Below are positions 36,528 to 48,780 of a stretch of DNA of 64,000 nt, in pieces. Source of the DNA: Odobenus rosmarus divergens (taxonomy: Eukaryota; Chordata; Mammalia; Carnivora; Odobenidae); the NCBI RefSeq assembly GCF_000321225.1, contig NW_004451010.1, positions 507,211-571,210 on the forward strand. Reading direction: 5' to 3'. A program made the position numbers and the translations under genes. The notes beneath the pieces were generated by a model, which was not told the DNA's origin, made no database searches, and saw only the letters and a program-made list of their open reading frames with translations. Positions within the stretch are counted from its first letter, which is position 1; every line of letters starts with the position of its first letter.

Positions 36528-38120
36528 GATTTTTAAAACAATAAAACATATTGAATTGTTCTGAGAGTCTGTATTTTTGTGGATTAAGTTTTACTGGGAA
36601 ATGTTGTAGTGAATCTTACCTTATAACTTTAGATAAGATTTTGAGAACTGAAACAAAGAAAACCACATTTCAAAACATATCATATTTCTTGCTGCTGAAC
36701 ACAAGCTTGATCATGGAGGTGGTATGTATGTGGATGGATGGTTTTAAAAGTGAGTTGTAAATACTACTAATCGCAAACAGATTTATTTAATTACTAGGAA
36801 GAGGGAATCATTTCTTGTCTGGCTAATACTACTAATTCAGATACTCATTCCAGATATGGATAATAGAAACCAGGATCCTACATAAATGTGTTTAATAAGA
36901 ATTTCAGATAATTCAGTATATTAGGCAAGCGTCAGACATTAGTGACAGGTCAAAGTTATCAATTATGTTTTATATCAGTTTACTTAATGGTTCATGTGAC
37001 AGACAACTTCTTTTCTGGCAATATGTGATACCTGAAGTTCTCCCTAGAAAGGATTGAAAATTCCATGAAATGAAAACATTGATTTAGATGACCAAAATAT
37101 GAATTGTTTTCTAGGCATAAAAACAGCAATGTGGCAAGTGACTATTACCTGCTGCTAGTTTCTAGCAAGAAAATAGACATTTTCTAACAACTCTACACCC
37201 TTCTTCAATAGTGGCATCATGCTTAAAGGACAGTAATTTAATGGCTAAGAGAAAGCCAATACAGAAAAAAATCAACACAAATAAGATACTGATTTCATTT
37301 GATGCCACTCCAAGCCTCGTTGCTAGAATCTGCCACACTGTTTTTATTGACTGTGTGGGTGAAAGATTATGCATGAAATCAAGTCACTGGTCCTACATGG
37401 AACAGACAAGAATGAAGGGGGCTTAAAGCCAGATGCTGAGGCTATTTGCACACTCAGGGCTATTCCAAAAGGCAGTTAGGACTCTAAGAGTATCAACCAG
37501 GGCTGTTTGGTGGCAAATAATCAGACATGGATATATGGATTGCCCGTAGATATGGATTGCCCAAGTAACTCCCTTTACTGATGATACCTTTGAGGCTTTA
37601 ACATAGCAGCCTTTCACTTCTAGCTGATGGTGATGTTCAGTGTAGATCTATCCATAAATCAGATCTGAGCTTTTCCGTCCTCCATTAACTGGGAAAGGGA
37701 GTTCTCTAGGCTGAAGGAGCAGAGGTAAAGCAGTTGAGCAGGTATCATGGAACTCTTAATTGGCTGCTTCCGTATTTTGTTTGCTCTTTCTGGACCTGAT
37801 AGCACCCAGTCTCAATATAGGCCATTTCCATTTAGGAGGAGAATGCTGCTGCTGCACATCCAGTTTTATGATTCAGCAGATCAGATATCACCTAGCTCAT
37901 AATGGGCAATTCAGGGCACATAGTCGTTTGATGTCTCAAGGTCTGTTATTCAGTTTTAAGCAGTGCAAGGGCAGAACTGCATTCCAGATGGGAAATTACA
38001 CATGACAAAGGAAGGCGTGGCTTATCTTCAAAACCTTATGGATATAAGCTGTGATTCTGTTACAGAGGGGTTCTCAGAAGGTCCATACAGTATCTCTACC
38101 AGCCCCAGACCCCTCTGTTA
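36528..38120. other. Intron, unrecognised sequence
   Basis: From about 37140 the base composition is less AT-rich than the surroundings, and no named repeat is visible. Small open frames occur on both strands (for example 37760-38005 and 37423-37617) without recognisable domains. I considered an old retroviral remnant but saw no supporting motif. Confidence 0.5.
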
Positions 38121-38336
38121 TTATTGGATATTATCATTGCTCAATCTTAAGGTGCAGATAGCAAGGTAGCATACATAGCATCCCGAATCTGCTGCAGATT
38201 TTAGTCTCCCCCGACCCCCAGTCCCCTGCTGGGATGTCCTATTAGCCAAACCCAACTAAATAAGGGTGATAATAGCAGCACTAATGGGGAGGACTGTTTT
38301 GTCACTGACATTGTTTAGAATTGCCAGTATATGATG
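38121..38336. repeat. Dispersed duplication, copy A
   Basis: About 215 bp that recur at 40172-40385 in the same orientation with roughly 12-13% differences by eye. Shared landmarks are 'gaatctgctgcagattt' and 'ccaaacccaactaaataag'. Confidence 0.9.
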
Positions 38337-38594
38337 ATGAAAAAAGCTGTTATTATTGTTTTAAAAATTCACTAATGACAATATATTCCCTTTCTGCCTG
38401 TACCAAGGAGTGGGCTCTCTCCCATCTACCCCCACTTCGTATGTCACTAACCAACAGCTAGAGGGTAAAGAACCTGCCGGAGCATAGAGTGGGGTGGAGA
38501 AGGGCAGAGACTGGATCTCAGAAACAAACAGAAAACATCCAACTAACTCTATTTAAAAGTTCTCATTTATACATGGTCTATATCAGTGTTCCAT

Positions 38595-38925
38595 TCTGGG
38601 TATCAGCAAACTACACCTGATGAACCAGATGGATCTATATTTGTATGGCCCATGAGCTAAGCCGGTTTTTACATTTTTAATGGTAGAAAAAAATAAACAG
38701 GAGAAGAAGGTTTTGTCACGTGTGAAAACTACATGAAGCGTAAATTTCAGTATCCATAAATTAATTTTATTGGCACACAGCCACAGTGTTTTGTTTACAT
38801 ACAGCTGCTTTTTGCACTACAAAGCACAGTTGAGTAGTTGCAACAAAGACCAATGGCCTCACAAAATCTAAAATATTTACTCTCTGGCCCTTTTACAGAA
38901 AAAATTGGCTGTCCCCTGGTCTGTT
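38595..38925 (-). mobile_element. hAT-type non-autonomous DNA transposon (MER class)
   Basis: Left end 'gtatcagcaaactacacctg', middle 'tattggcacacagccacagt' and right end 'ggcccttttacagaaaaaat' match the familiar ends of a mammalian MER element in reverse orientation. The exact family name is not assigned. Confidence 0.6.
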
Positions 38926-39204
38926 TGTATTATCACACTGTTCTTATTCTATGGCTTTGTACTGTGTCCTCATATTTAATAGAGCAAGTCCCCCTTCTTT
39001 ATTCTTCTACCACATACATTTGAGATTAGATTTGCTGAGTTTCTCTAAAAACATAACGAAAATTTGAATTGTCATTGGGTTTGCCTTAAATTCATAGATA
39101 TATTGGGAGAAAATTCATATCTTATCATTGTAGTTATCCAATAAAAGAGATGAAATATTTATTTTTATCATCTTTATTGTGCTATAATAGAATAGCTCCA
39201 AAAC

Positions 39205-39465
39205 AATAATGGCAAAAATTCATATAATGCTAAGTATGTACCAGGTACCATGATAAGTGTTTGACTATATTGACTCACTTAATCTTTATAATCTTATAAG
39301 ATACATACAATTATGATCCTTATTTTATACATGAAGAAACTGAGGTCAATTCTACTCCAATTTAAAAAAAATACATACATACATACTGAGGCACTGAGAG
39401 ACTGTCACTTTCATTGTCTCATTGCCACAAAAGCAGCCTAACTCCATATTCTTTGCTCTTATAGA
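39205..39465 (+). mobile_element. MIR SINE, interrupted by (ACAT)n
   Basis: 'aagtatgtaccaggtaccat', 'gactcacttaatctttataa' and 'tacatgaagaaactgaggt', resuming after a short ACAT run with 'gaggcactgagagactgtca'. Confidence 0.75.
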
Positions 39466-39534
39466 TATGCAATATTGCCCCATAATAAAGGCCTTGTGTA
39501 TTATTTTCTTCTCTAGTTAGTTATTACTAGTTTA

Positions 39535-39764
39535 TTTTATTTTTTAATTTATACAATTCTTTTTTTAAGATTTAATTATTTATTTTAGAGGGAGAGAGAG
39601 AGAGATCATGGTAGGGAGGGGCAGAGGGAGAGAGAGAGAATCTAAGCAGACTCCGCACTGAGCATGGAGCCTGTCATAGGGCTCAATCTCATGACCCTGA
39701 GATCACGACTGAGCCAAAACCAAGAATCAGATGCTTAACTGACTATGCCACACAGGCGCCCCCA
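39535..39764 (-). mobile_element. CAN-SINE
   Basis: Reverse-oriented older subtype ('agcatggagcctgtcatagg'). The 14-bp target duplication ttattactagttta lies at 39521-39534 and 39765-39778. Confidence 0.93.
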
Positions 39765-40138
39765 TTATTACTAGTTTAAGTAAATGTTACTGATTCAGGA
39801 TATATTCTATACAACTGGATTCTTAAAAATTTCAAATAATTTCCTTTTGTGACTCTATTGGGTTTTTGAGGTAGATAATATCATCTTCAAATAATGGCAG
39901 ATTGATCTCTTTTCTTACACTCACTTCTTTTTCCTTCCACATAAGTTGGCAGGGACCTTCAATGCTATGTTGAACAGTAGCAACAACAGTGAACATCCTT
40001 CTGCTGTAGATCGTAGAGGATGCATCTAAAATTTCTCCACTAAGAATATTTTCCATCTTGATTCTGTATTTTCCTTGTCTAAGACTATCTTTTTTGTTTT
40101 TGTTTTTTTCTTTCTTTCTTGATTCCCATTGGATAGGC

Positions 40139-40385
40139 TAATAATCTTATAAGATATATACAATTATGGTCCTTATTGGATATTATCACTGCTCAATCAT
40201 AAGATGCAAACAGCGAGGTAACTTACATGACATCCTGAATCTGCTGCAGATTTCAATCTTCCCCTGACCTCCAATCCCCTGCCAGGATGTTCCATTAGCC
40301 AAACCCAACTAAATAAGTGTGATGATAGCAGCACTAATGGGAAAGACTGTTTTATCCCTGACATTGTTTAGAATTGTTGCAATTG
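40139..40385. repeat. Dispersed duplication, chimeric copy B
   Basis: 40139-40177 resembles MIR-derived sequence at about 39286-39324 ('ataatcttataagata'). From about 40172 on, the sequence resembles copy A at 38121-38336. The join falls in the shared bases 'ttatt'. One copy was therefore assembled from two nearby sources. Confidence 0.88.
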
Positions 40386-40591
40386 CCCTTTCTGGATGTT
40401 CTCGTAGCAGTTGCACTGAACTTAAAACCAAATGTGTATGTATTTAACTGTATTGATTTGTTAAATATATCACTATCTGTATCTTGTCTCTAACAAAATA
40501 AGTACTTGTGTGTGCTCTCATTTCCTTTTGTTTCTAGAAACTACTCTTTGCCTTCATCGTTTTTTGATATTGCCTTGAACTTTGACTTTTG

Positions 40592-40803
40592 GGGTTTTTT
40601 TAAAAAGATCTATGTATTTGAGAGAGAAAGAGAGAGAGCGTGAGCATAGGAGGAGGGGCAGAGGGAGAGGGAGAGAGAGTCTCAAGCGGACTCCACGCTG
40701 AGCACAGAGCCCCACGTGGAGCTCGATCTCACAATCCTGAAATCACGACCTGAGCCAAAACCAGGAGTCGGACTCTTAACTGACTGTGCCATCCAGGTGC
40801 CCC
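40592..40803 (-). mobile_element. CAN-SINE
   Basis: Reverse-oriented older subtype with a GA-rich tract and the head 'gtgccatccaggtgcccc'. No clear target duplication. Confidence 0.9.
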
Positions 40804-41039
40804 AGACTGTAAGTTATTATGCATTTACTTTCTGTTTTTATTTCCATTGCTTCTTTTTTGAGTAGTAAACTTAATTAAGCCATTTTATCACTATTACTTT
40901 CAATAACCTTTATAGAATCTCTTGAATTTGTTTCTTTTGTTATTTCAGTACTTCCTCCAAAAAGTATTTCCAATGTAGGTATTTGTGAGACAAACCTTCT
41001 GAGGCCTCATATGCCTACAGATATCTGTATTACCCTCTT

Positions 41040-42225
41040 ACATTTAAATGACACATTAACACTGTACTGGAGGTTCTAATCAATGCAATCAGGTTCTAGT
41101 CAGGGTAATAAAAAGAAATAAAACCCACCCAGATTGAAATGGAAGAAATAGAACTGTCTTTATTCATATACAACATGATCATCTATGTAGAAAATCTTTA
41201 AGAATCTACCAAAAAAATTAAGTAAATTTGGCAAAGTTGGAGGATGTAAGATCAATATACAAATTTGAATTGTATTTCTATATACTAACAATGAACATTC
41301 GGAAAGTGACATTTAAAAAACAGTACTTACAATAGTACCAAAATGGGATAATTTGACCCCAAAAAAGTACAAACCTATATGCTGAAAAGTATAAAGCATT
41401 TCTGACAAAAATTAAAGTAGACCTAAACAAGTGGTATATATACTATGTTCATAAGTCAGAACACTTAATACTATTAAGATGTTAATTTTGGCATTGGCAG
41501 TCTCTTAAAACACTAAACATATACCTATCATAGGACTCAGCCTTTCTGCTCTTAACCAAGAGAAATGAAAACATATATCCACACAAAAACTTGTCCATGA
41601 ATATTTATAGCACTTATCTTTGTAATAGCCCCAAAATGGAAATGACCCAAATGTTCGTCAGAAGGTGACTGGCTAAAAAAACTGTGGTACATATGTACAA
41701 TGAAATATTAGTTTGCAATAAAAAGAATGAGCTACTGATACATGCTACAACATGAATGAATCTCAAATATGCTGAGTGAAAAAAGCAGACAGGGGTGCCT
41801 GGGTGGCTCAGTAGGTTGAGCATCCAACTTGGTCTCAGCTCAGGTCTTGAGGTCTCAGGGTCATGAGTTCAAGCCTCACATTGGGCTCCATGCTGGGTGC
41901 AGAGCCTACTTGAAAAAAAAAATACACACACCCGTAAAAGGCACATACTATATGATTCTACTTATGTAAAATTCAAGAAACTGTAAACTAATCTGTAGTG
42001 ACAGAAAGCAAATCAGGGGTATCCTATAGATGAAGTGTATGTAGGGAGGTGTGAGAAGGAGGGCTTACAAAGGGACAGGGTAAGACTTTTGGAGGAGAGG
42101 GCAGGATCTGTTATCTTGATTTTGATGATGTTTTCACAGATGTGTGAAATCCTTTATGCTGACTTATCAAATTATATATTTTGCAACTTACTTTATGTCA
42201 TTTATACCTCAGTAAAGTAGCTTGA
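41040..42225 (+). mobile_element. Old L1, end of ORF2 and 3' UTR, split by a SINE
   Basis: 'gtactggaggttctaatcaa' near 41064, 'aatatacaaatttgaattgt' near 41254, 'gtggtacatatgtacaatga' near 41684 and 'tttatacctcagtaaagtag' near 42200. Confidence 0.75.
41792..41922 (+). mobile_element. CAN-SINE, short type without CT tract
   Basis: 'ggggtgcctgggtggctcag' to 'gagcctacttgaaaaaaa', about 130 bp. The A tail follows the body directly. Confidence 0.9.
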
Positions 42226-42289
42226 AGTGAGGGGGTAGGGAGAGAGAGATGACACTGAACAATAAGCAGGAGTTAGTAAATTAGGCATG

Positions 42290-43170
42290 ATTATTGTGGG
42301 TGAGGAAAGCCAGAAAGAAACACTCTATGCAGAGACAACAGCATATAAAAAGCTAGGAAGAACCTAGTATGTTTGAAGTGCTGGAACAAGAGCAATTGTG
42401 ACTAAAGTTTAGTGAGCAAGATGGAGCAAGATGTAGATTAGGTACCATTAAGGTATACAGGAACCGCATCATGGTGCATGTTGAAGGACATATTAAGGAT
42501 ATTGAGCATTATCTGAAGACAGTAGGACCCTATTGAGGGACATTGTCCAATTTTACATTTTTAGAGGACTCCCTCCATCTTCATTATGGAAAATGGATTG
42601 AAAGGAGCAAGAGTAGATGCAGGAGACTCATAAGAAGACTATGTAATGCAGTATTCCAGGCTCCATATGTCCATGGTTTGGACCAGACTAGTGAAGTGGA
42701 AATGGAAAGAAGTGGGTGGATTTAGTAGTATTTAGGAGGTAGCTTTCATAAGACTTGATATTTGATTACAGGAGGTAAGGGAAAGAGAGGGATGTCAGGG
42801 ATGACTTCCAAATTTCTAACTTGTGCGAATTTCTAACTCAGTGCATCACAGTGCCCATCACTAAAAAAAGCAAACACTGAAGGAGACCCAGGTTTTATGG
42901 GCAAGGTTATAAGATCCAGATGGAGACTTTAAGTAGGCAATTAAATATTCTAGCCTAGAGTTCAGAGAGGAGATCAGATAGAAATGTGAGAGTCATCAGC
43001 GTACAAAAATGTACTTAATCGGTCATGTTAGAAAGTAGATTAAATACTCTACTTTTGAATATTGAAGAGGATATTTACAGAAATGTTGACAGGGTTAAGA
43101 CAGTCAATAAGGGATGTTGGGGGAATCCAGAGACTATCAACAGTAGAAAGCGGTTACCGCCCTTAGAGCT
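42290..43170 (-). mobile_element. L2 LINE fragment
   Basis: Antisense L2 landmarks: 'gattgaaaggagcaagagta' near 42596, 'gtattccaggctccatatgt' near 42650, 'gaagtgggtggatttagtag' near 42709 and 'gagagtcatcagcgtacaaa' near 42987. Confidence 0.6.
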
Positions 43171-43578
43171 GAAAGGTTAAAGGAAAGAAAAAATGTCAAG
43201 TTGAGACTCCAGTTGAGAGCTGGAGCTGTTGGAAAAGGAGCACCTCACAGGAGCTATAGTTGAAAGTAACCCAGCCACTGACAGAATGTCAAAGCCAGGA
43301 GGAAATGGGAGAAATAAATGTAGTACTCCTCCCTCCTCTAATATCCTAGTGATATGTAGCCCATGGGCCAGCCTCCACTGAAAGTCAAGAGAGGACAAGG
43401 GAGCCCAGGTGATGCAGTCCATGAAGGTCAGATTCCCAGGACAAATAGCAAGATAGAGAAGCAGCAGTGAATAGATTTGGGGAACAAATGAAGAAAAACA
43501 CGAATATTAAGTAAACAATGGAAAGAAAGTCCAGTACCAAGCTGTGAGGAGTGCCATCATTTAGAAGTCAGGTAAAGG

Positions 43579-43786
43579 GGGCGCCTGGGTGGCTCAGTCA
43601 TTAAGCGTCTGCCTTCGGCTCAGGTCATGATCCCAGGGTCCTGGGATCAAGCCCCTCATCGGGCTCTCTGCTTGGCAGGAAGCCTGCTTCTCCCTCTCCC
43701 ACTCCCCCTGCTTGTGTTCCCTCTCTCGCTGTTTTATATCCATCTCTCTCTCTGTCAAATAAATAAATAAAATATTTAAAAAAAAA
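43579..43786 (+). mobile_element. CAN-SINE
   Basis: 'gggcgcctgggtggctcag' and 'gtctgccttcggctcaggtc', low divergence. The 14-bp target duplication aagtcaggtaaagg lies at 43565-43578 and 43787-43800. Confidence 0.95.
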
Positions 43787-44059
43787 AAGTCAGGTAAAGG
43801 CAGAAGAGGGGACTACAAAGGAGACTGAGAGGGAGTGATCATAATAGGAGAAAAAGAATATAATGTCATGGAAACTTAGCAAAAAATATTTCAAGAAGGA
43901 AGTTATCAACTATGTTTAATAATCCTGAGAGATTGTTTTGGACATGTATTCTTTAATTTTGCTTTTGTTTTTTTGGCTACTCAGCATCTTAACCTCATTT
44001 TTATGTTTATAAATGTTTGTGTTTGCTCTCTGTTTGATCTTGGTGGGGGAGGCCACTTT

Positions 44060-44268
44060 TTTTCCTTTTTCTTTTTAAAGATTTATTTTAATGAGAGAGA
44101 CTGAGAGTGCGGGGAGGGGCAGAGGAAGAGAGAGAGAGAATCTTCAAGCAGGCTCCCTGCTGAGCATGGAGCCCGATGCGGGGCTCTATCTCACAACGCT
44201 GAGATCGTGACCTGAGCCAAAATCAAGTCAGATGCTTAACCCACTGAGCCACCCAGGCGCCCCAGTGA
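44060..44268 (-). mobile_element. CAN-SINE
   Basis: Reverse-oriented, with the head 'gagccacccaggcgcccc'. Target duplication gaggccacttt at 44049-44059 and 44269-44279. It forms an inverted pair with the SINE at 43579. Confidence 0.94.
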
Positions 44269-44279
44269 GAGGCCACTTT

Positions 44280-44749
44280 CCACAGAAGTTGAATTCTAGA
44301 CTCTCACCTTCCAGTTCCTCCTTGAAACAGGGATATAGGCCCATGACTTAGGCCGAACCAATGAGTTGTGTCCACCAAGACCTTTGGCTGGGGAGTTTGT
44401 GATATGCAGAAGCAGAGATAATAGAGATTCTCTTCTAGTGGCAGTGGCAGTAACATCAGTAGTACTCAGTTTCCAGGGGTGACCAGAGTCCATGTCCAGC
44501 AGCCACAGTGATGCACACTGCAGTGTCCAAACTCTGGCTGCCTAAACTTCCTTCAATTCTGTGCATTTTCCAAACCTGGCTTTCTGGATTTACCTGTGAC
44601 TTTATAAGCTATTCAATGACTTTTCAGTAAATTTTCTGTTTAAATTATCCAGAATTGGTTTCTGATGTTTGCAAATAAGGACCCTGTCTGGTACCAAAAT
44701 CTAAAAAAGATAAAATTATAACCATTATATTTTAGAATATGGAGGTCAT
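44280..44749. other. Intron with a possible unassigned old repeat
   Basis: 'cccatgacttaggccgaacc' near 44341 looks like a mammalian repeat, but I cannot name it. Confidence 0.35.
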
Positions 44750-45010
44750 CGGTAACTTCAGCAAATAGCCATTTGATTTGATTAGTGGGGGCAGAAATAG
44801 GATTACAGAGCTTGAGGAGAGTGGACAGTGAGGAAATCAGATATTCAGACAATTCAATGGAGAAATTCGGCTCTGAAAGAGAAAGTAGGGCAATAACTAG
44901 AGACGAAACTGAAATTAAAGTAGAAGTTATTTTGAAGTGAGAGAAACTTGAGCACATTTAAATGATAGATGGACCTAGTAGAGATGGAGAGGCTGAAGAC
45001 ATAATCAAGA
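44750..45010 (-). mobile_element. L2 fragment, upstream part
   Basis: 'ggcagaaataggattacaga' near 44790 and the GA-rich text to 45010 read as antisense L2 upstream of the part at 42290-43170. The two may be one element split by insertions. Confidence 0.4.
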
Positions 45011-46859
45011 GAAAGGAGAATCTGAGTATAAATTAGACCATAAAACATGCACATTCTAGTTCCACTTCTGAAACAATTCTACTTCTAACTGGGCAGTCAT
45101 TTTTAAAAAACAGATTCTGAGCTACGTGTCCATTTATATAGGGCTAGTATAAAAATCTCATGGAATTTTGTGATGAAAGAAATTGATGTGAATTACAATA
45201 ATGTTGAATATTGCTGCAGTATATCGCCTAGGGCCATGAAGTTGAATGGTATCTGCTATTGCCATTAGTAAGAAATTAGGTATCAGATCATAATTCATCA
45301 TCTCCTACTTTTAGCATTTTCAAAGAATAAGTTAGAAAAATTTCACATGCATACTTTGAATATCAGGATGTCATAAATATTGAAGTGTTTTATATCCATC
45401 AAAATAGAAAAAAAACAAAATAACTTTCCCTTGAGGAATCCCCTTTTTAACCCCAAAGTTTGCACATGCTGTTAGTATTTATGAATACAGAAATACTTTC
45501 TACAAATGTTTCTGTTTCCTGTAGAATATATGATATGAAATTAGAATGGATGCTTTATAAGGAACTAGTCTGGTCAGTGACATTAGATAACAGTGGCTAA
45601 ACTGGTCACTAGGTAAAATGATTTCTATTTATTTCTGAAACTTACTATGGCAATGGAAAAACTAATTAAGAGAAAGTAACACAGTCTCTAAATACTAGCA
45701 TATTCCCTGGAATATTTTCAACAACGGATAAGGACATCTTTCCATTGGTCTTTTTTTTTTTTTTTTTAATCATGGCACCGTGGTGTTTCTTGGCTTACCT
45801 TTAAAGACTGCTGGATTTTTCCACTGAGAAAAATATTTATTCTGGGATTTCTAGCATTATGCAACTGCCTGATTTTCCTAAACAATGTTCTTTCTTTTTT
45901 TGATGTGGCCAAGGAGTTAAAGAATTCTTGGCATATTCACTCCACAGTTTCAGTGTTTTTTCAGTCATGTGACTATAACTGAAGGACAGTATTGGGGAGG
46001 CTCACAGTTGCCTATGTGAATTTCCTTCTGTATAAATGAGTGTTTTGAGACTAGTCAACTTAGCACATCTGTAGTAAATGAGTCTACCATGCTGTTTTCA
46101 TCGAGTTGGACTTCTGTAGTGCCTCAATCATTTATGAAAAAGGAAAACAACTTTTCTCTGCAAAGATCGTAAATCTATTTGTCATCGAAATGAAGGCTTA
46201 CCAGTCTTTTTATTTTTTATTGCTGCAACTAATAAAATTGGTTATTGGGAAAGAGGGAAAGAAACAAACCTAACATCTTGACTTAAGGCAAATGAAGGCC
46301 TTTCGATCTTGACTTTGCACTTTATCAGGTGAACACAGGCTTAAGTGTTGTAGAAAATGAGATGCTTGTCCTAAAAGAACATCGAAAGTCTTGAGTTTTC
46401 CACTGTGGATTGTGTCCAGTATAAGAAGGGAAAACACACTTCATCAGCCCATTCATAGTCCAAGCACAGAGTAGCAGGACCACCATGGAAGCCTCTGTTA
46501 GGAACACCAGCAGCCCTGCCATCCATCTGTTGTGCTCTCTAGCCTGTGAGCTAATCATACTAAAGAAACTTCTGTTTCTGAGAAGATTCATTTCTTTCTT
46601 CACGGTAGTTTGGAGAAAGAAACATACTTGCATTTGCCAGATCTACATTGGGCAGATCCTGTCAACTCTTGATTATTAAGAGGGTGATTTCCAGTTATGG
46701 CTTATCCTGATTGCTACTTTCTCCCTCTTCCCCTGCTGCTTGTTTTGGCCCATTTACTGCTCATTAGGAACGCTTCCAGAACAGACAAAACACAGTCTGT
46801 TTGGCTGCTTATTAGCAACAAAATGAAAGATTTGCTAAAGGATGTAACTTTCCTAGTTG
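45011..46859. other. Intron, nothing recognised
   Basis: About 1.8 kb of apparently non-repetitive intron with a T run at 45751-45767. Open frames near 46325-46633 (minus) and 46485-46679 have no recognisable domain. Confidence 0.5.
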
Positions 46860-47644
46860 ATTCTTCAGTGACTCCCAGTCCAATAAAGTTCATGCTCTTT
46901 GGGGAATGTTGATCTTCATGATCTGGCCTCTGTTTACATTTCCAGTCTTATATTCTACCTTTCACCTCACATTTGCTATGCATTTCAGTCATAATGACAG
47001 CTAACAATTATTAAAGGCTTACCATGTGCCAGGCACTATTCAAAGTGCTGAATATGTATGAAGTTATTTAATCCTCACAAAAACCCCCATGAAGTAGGTA
47101 TAGTTATTATCTCTAGGTTACAGAAAAGGAAGATGAGACTCAGAGAGACTAAGTAACCTGCCTGAGGCCACATAGACAACAAATAATAGAGCCAGACTTC
47201 AAAATCAGGCAATCTAGATTCAGAGCCTGTGTTCTTAACCACTATGCTATACCTATTCAGCTATGCTTAATTAGGTATTCCCCCCAAATTCTGTATATTT
47301 TCCTTACTTTCATGCCTTTGTACCTGTCATTTATGCCCTCTGCTTGGAAAGCTCTTCCATCTTTCTAACTTTAGGATGAACAATTTCTTGCTCTTTCGGG
47401 ACTTCACTGAACTGTTACCTCCTTCAGACACTCTTCCTTGCACTCTGCAGTCAGAGTTAAGCATCCCTGCTCTGAACTTGTATACACTGCTTCCATCAGA
47501 GCACAGATCATATGGTTGTTGATTACATATCTTCATGTCTTTCTGCAATAAAAGATGGCAAACTCACGTAGAATTAAGATTGTGTTTTATTCATCTTTGC
47601 AGCCCTAACACTCAGCAGCCTCAGGTCCATAGGAGAAGCTCAAT
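46860..47644 (+). mobile_element. L2 LINE 3' end with a nested MIR
   Basis: 'gatcttcatgatctggcctc' near 46911, 'tgccctctgcttggaaagct' near 47333, 'cttcactgaactgttacctc' and the end 'aagctcaata' that resumes after a SINE as 'aaaatgtttgaagaatggat'. A MIR is nested at 46998-47262. Confidence 0.8.
46998..47262 (+). mobile_element. Near full-length MIR SINE
   Basis: 'accatgtgccaggcactatt', 'ttatttaatcctcacaaaaa', 'gagactaagtaacctgcctg' and 'cttaaccactatgctatacc' follow the MIR consensus in order. Confidence 0.9.
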
Positions 47645-47852
47645 ACGGGAGCCTGGGTGGCTCAGTTGGTTAAGCGTCTGCCTTCGGCTCAGGTCACGAT
47701 TCCAGGGTCCTGGGATCGAGCCCTGCATTGGTCTCCCTGCTCAGTGGGGAGTCTACTTGTCCCTCTCCCTGCCCCCCCACTCATGCTCGCTTTCTCATTC
47801 TTTCTCTCAAATAAATAAATAAATAAATAAAATCTTTAAAAAAGAAGAAGAA
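47645..47852 (+). mobile_element. CAN-SINE in the tail of an L2
   Basis: 'gggagcctgggtggctcag' and 'gtctgccttcggctcaggtc', with a tail ending in AAG units. Flanking repeat gaagctcaa at 47635-47643 and 47853-47861. Confidence 0.93.
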
Positions 47853-48074
47853 GAAGCTCAAAAAATGTTTGAAGAATGGATGGTCTTTGCATAATAACTG
47901 TGACTTTGGAGTCCTGAATAAAATTAAGATGTGTCAGCTACTTAACATCTTAAGCATCATCTATAACAGGAATGTAATAATACCTACTTTATATGGTTTG
48001 TATGTGAAGTGTTTAGCAGACTACATGCCCTTATTGCTGTTATCATCTTCCCGTAATAATAGATATCCATGGTT

Positions 48075-48780
48075 AAGCTAACATTCATTCATTCAACACA
48101 TTTGTTCAGTGCTTAATATGAGCCAGGAGTTAGAGAATATAGCACTGAACAAGATAGACAAAGAACTGCCTCCATGAAACATACATGGGACAGCAAGAAA
48201 TGTCTGACATTTGACCATTTTTAAAAATATTTTGTTTATTTATTTGTCGGAGAGAGAAAGAGCACAAGCAGTGACAGCGGCAGGCAGAGGGAGAAGCAGA
48301 CTCCCCACTGAACAAGGAGCCTGATGTGGGACTCGATCCCAGGACCCTGGGATCATGACCTGAGCTGAAGGCAGATACCTAACTGACTGAGCCACCCAGG
48401 CATCCTGACATTTGACCATTTTTGACCTAAAAAAAAGAAAAAGAATTCATAATATAATATGAATCAGCCCAGTAATTGGTTAGTAGTCCATATATAAAGA
48501 AATCAGTTAATTCCAAATTGTGCTAAGTGCTATGAGAGAAATAAATAGTGTTTTGAGATAGAGCATGTGTGAGACAGATTATAGATGGAGTAGACAGTGG
48601 AGGCCTCATGGAGGAGGTCATACTTGGGTATAGTTATCTATGAGAGGGTAAGACTGAGCTAGGCATATAAAGAATGAGGAACAAAACATATTTTGTAAAG
48701 GAACCAAAATGGAAAAACCTGCAGTTAGGAAAGAATTGGCATGTTCACAGGTTTATCAGAGGATCAAATAAGAGTATGGG
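48075..48780 (-). mobile_element. L2 LINE 3' end, split by a SINE
   Basis: 'attcattcattcaacacatt' and 'aatatgagccaggagttaga', then, after the SINE, 'ggcctcatggaggaggtcat' near 48602. Confidence 0.65.
48223..48404 (-). mobile_element. CAN-SINE
   Basis: Reverse-oriented. The perfect 19-bp target duplication ctgacatttgaccattttt lies at 48204-48222 and 48405-48423. It is inverted relative to the SINE at 47645. Confidence 0.95.

Noticed and set aside
36900..38590. Endogenous retrovirus remnant
   Set aside because: No long terminal repeat pair, primer binding site or retroviral protein motif could be seen in any frame.
43579..43660. tRNA-like heads of SINE copies as tRNA genes
   Set aside because: All copies continue into the SINE body, CT tract and A tail, and carry mutations in the tRNA-like part. 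None stands alone as a tRNA gene.
46325..46633. 102-residue minus-strand open frame as a nested gene
   Set aside because: No recognisable domain and no promoter, splice or polyadenylation context. The length is within chance expectation for this window.
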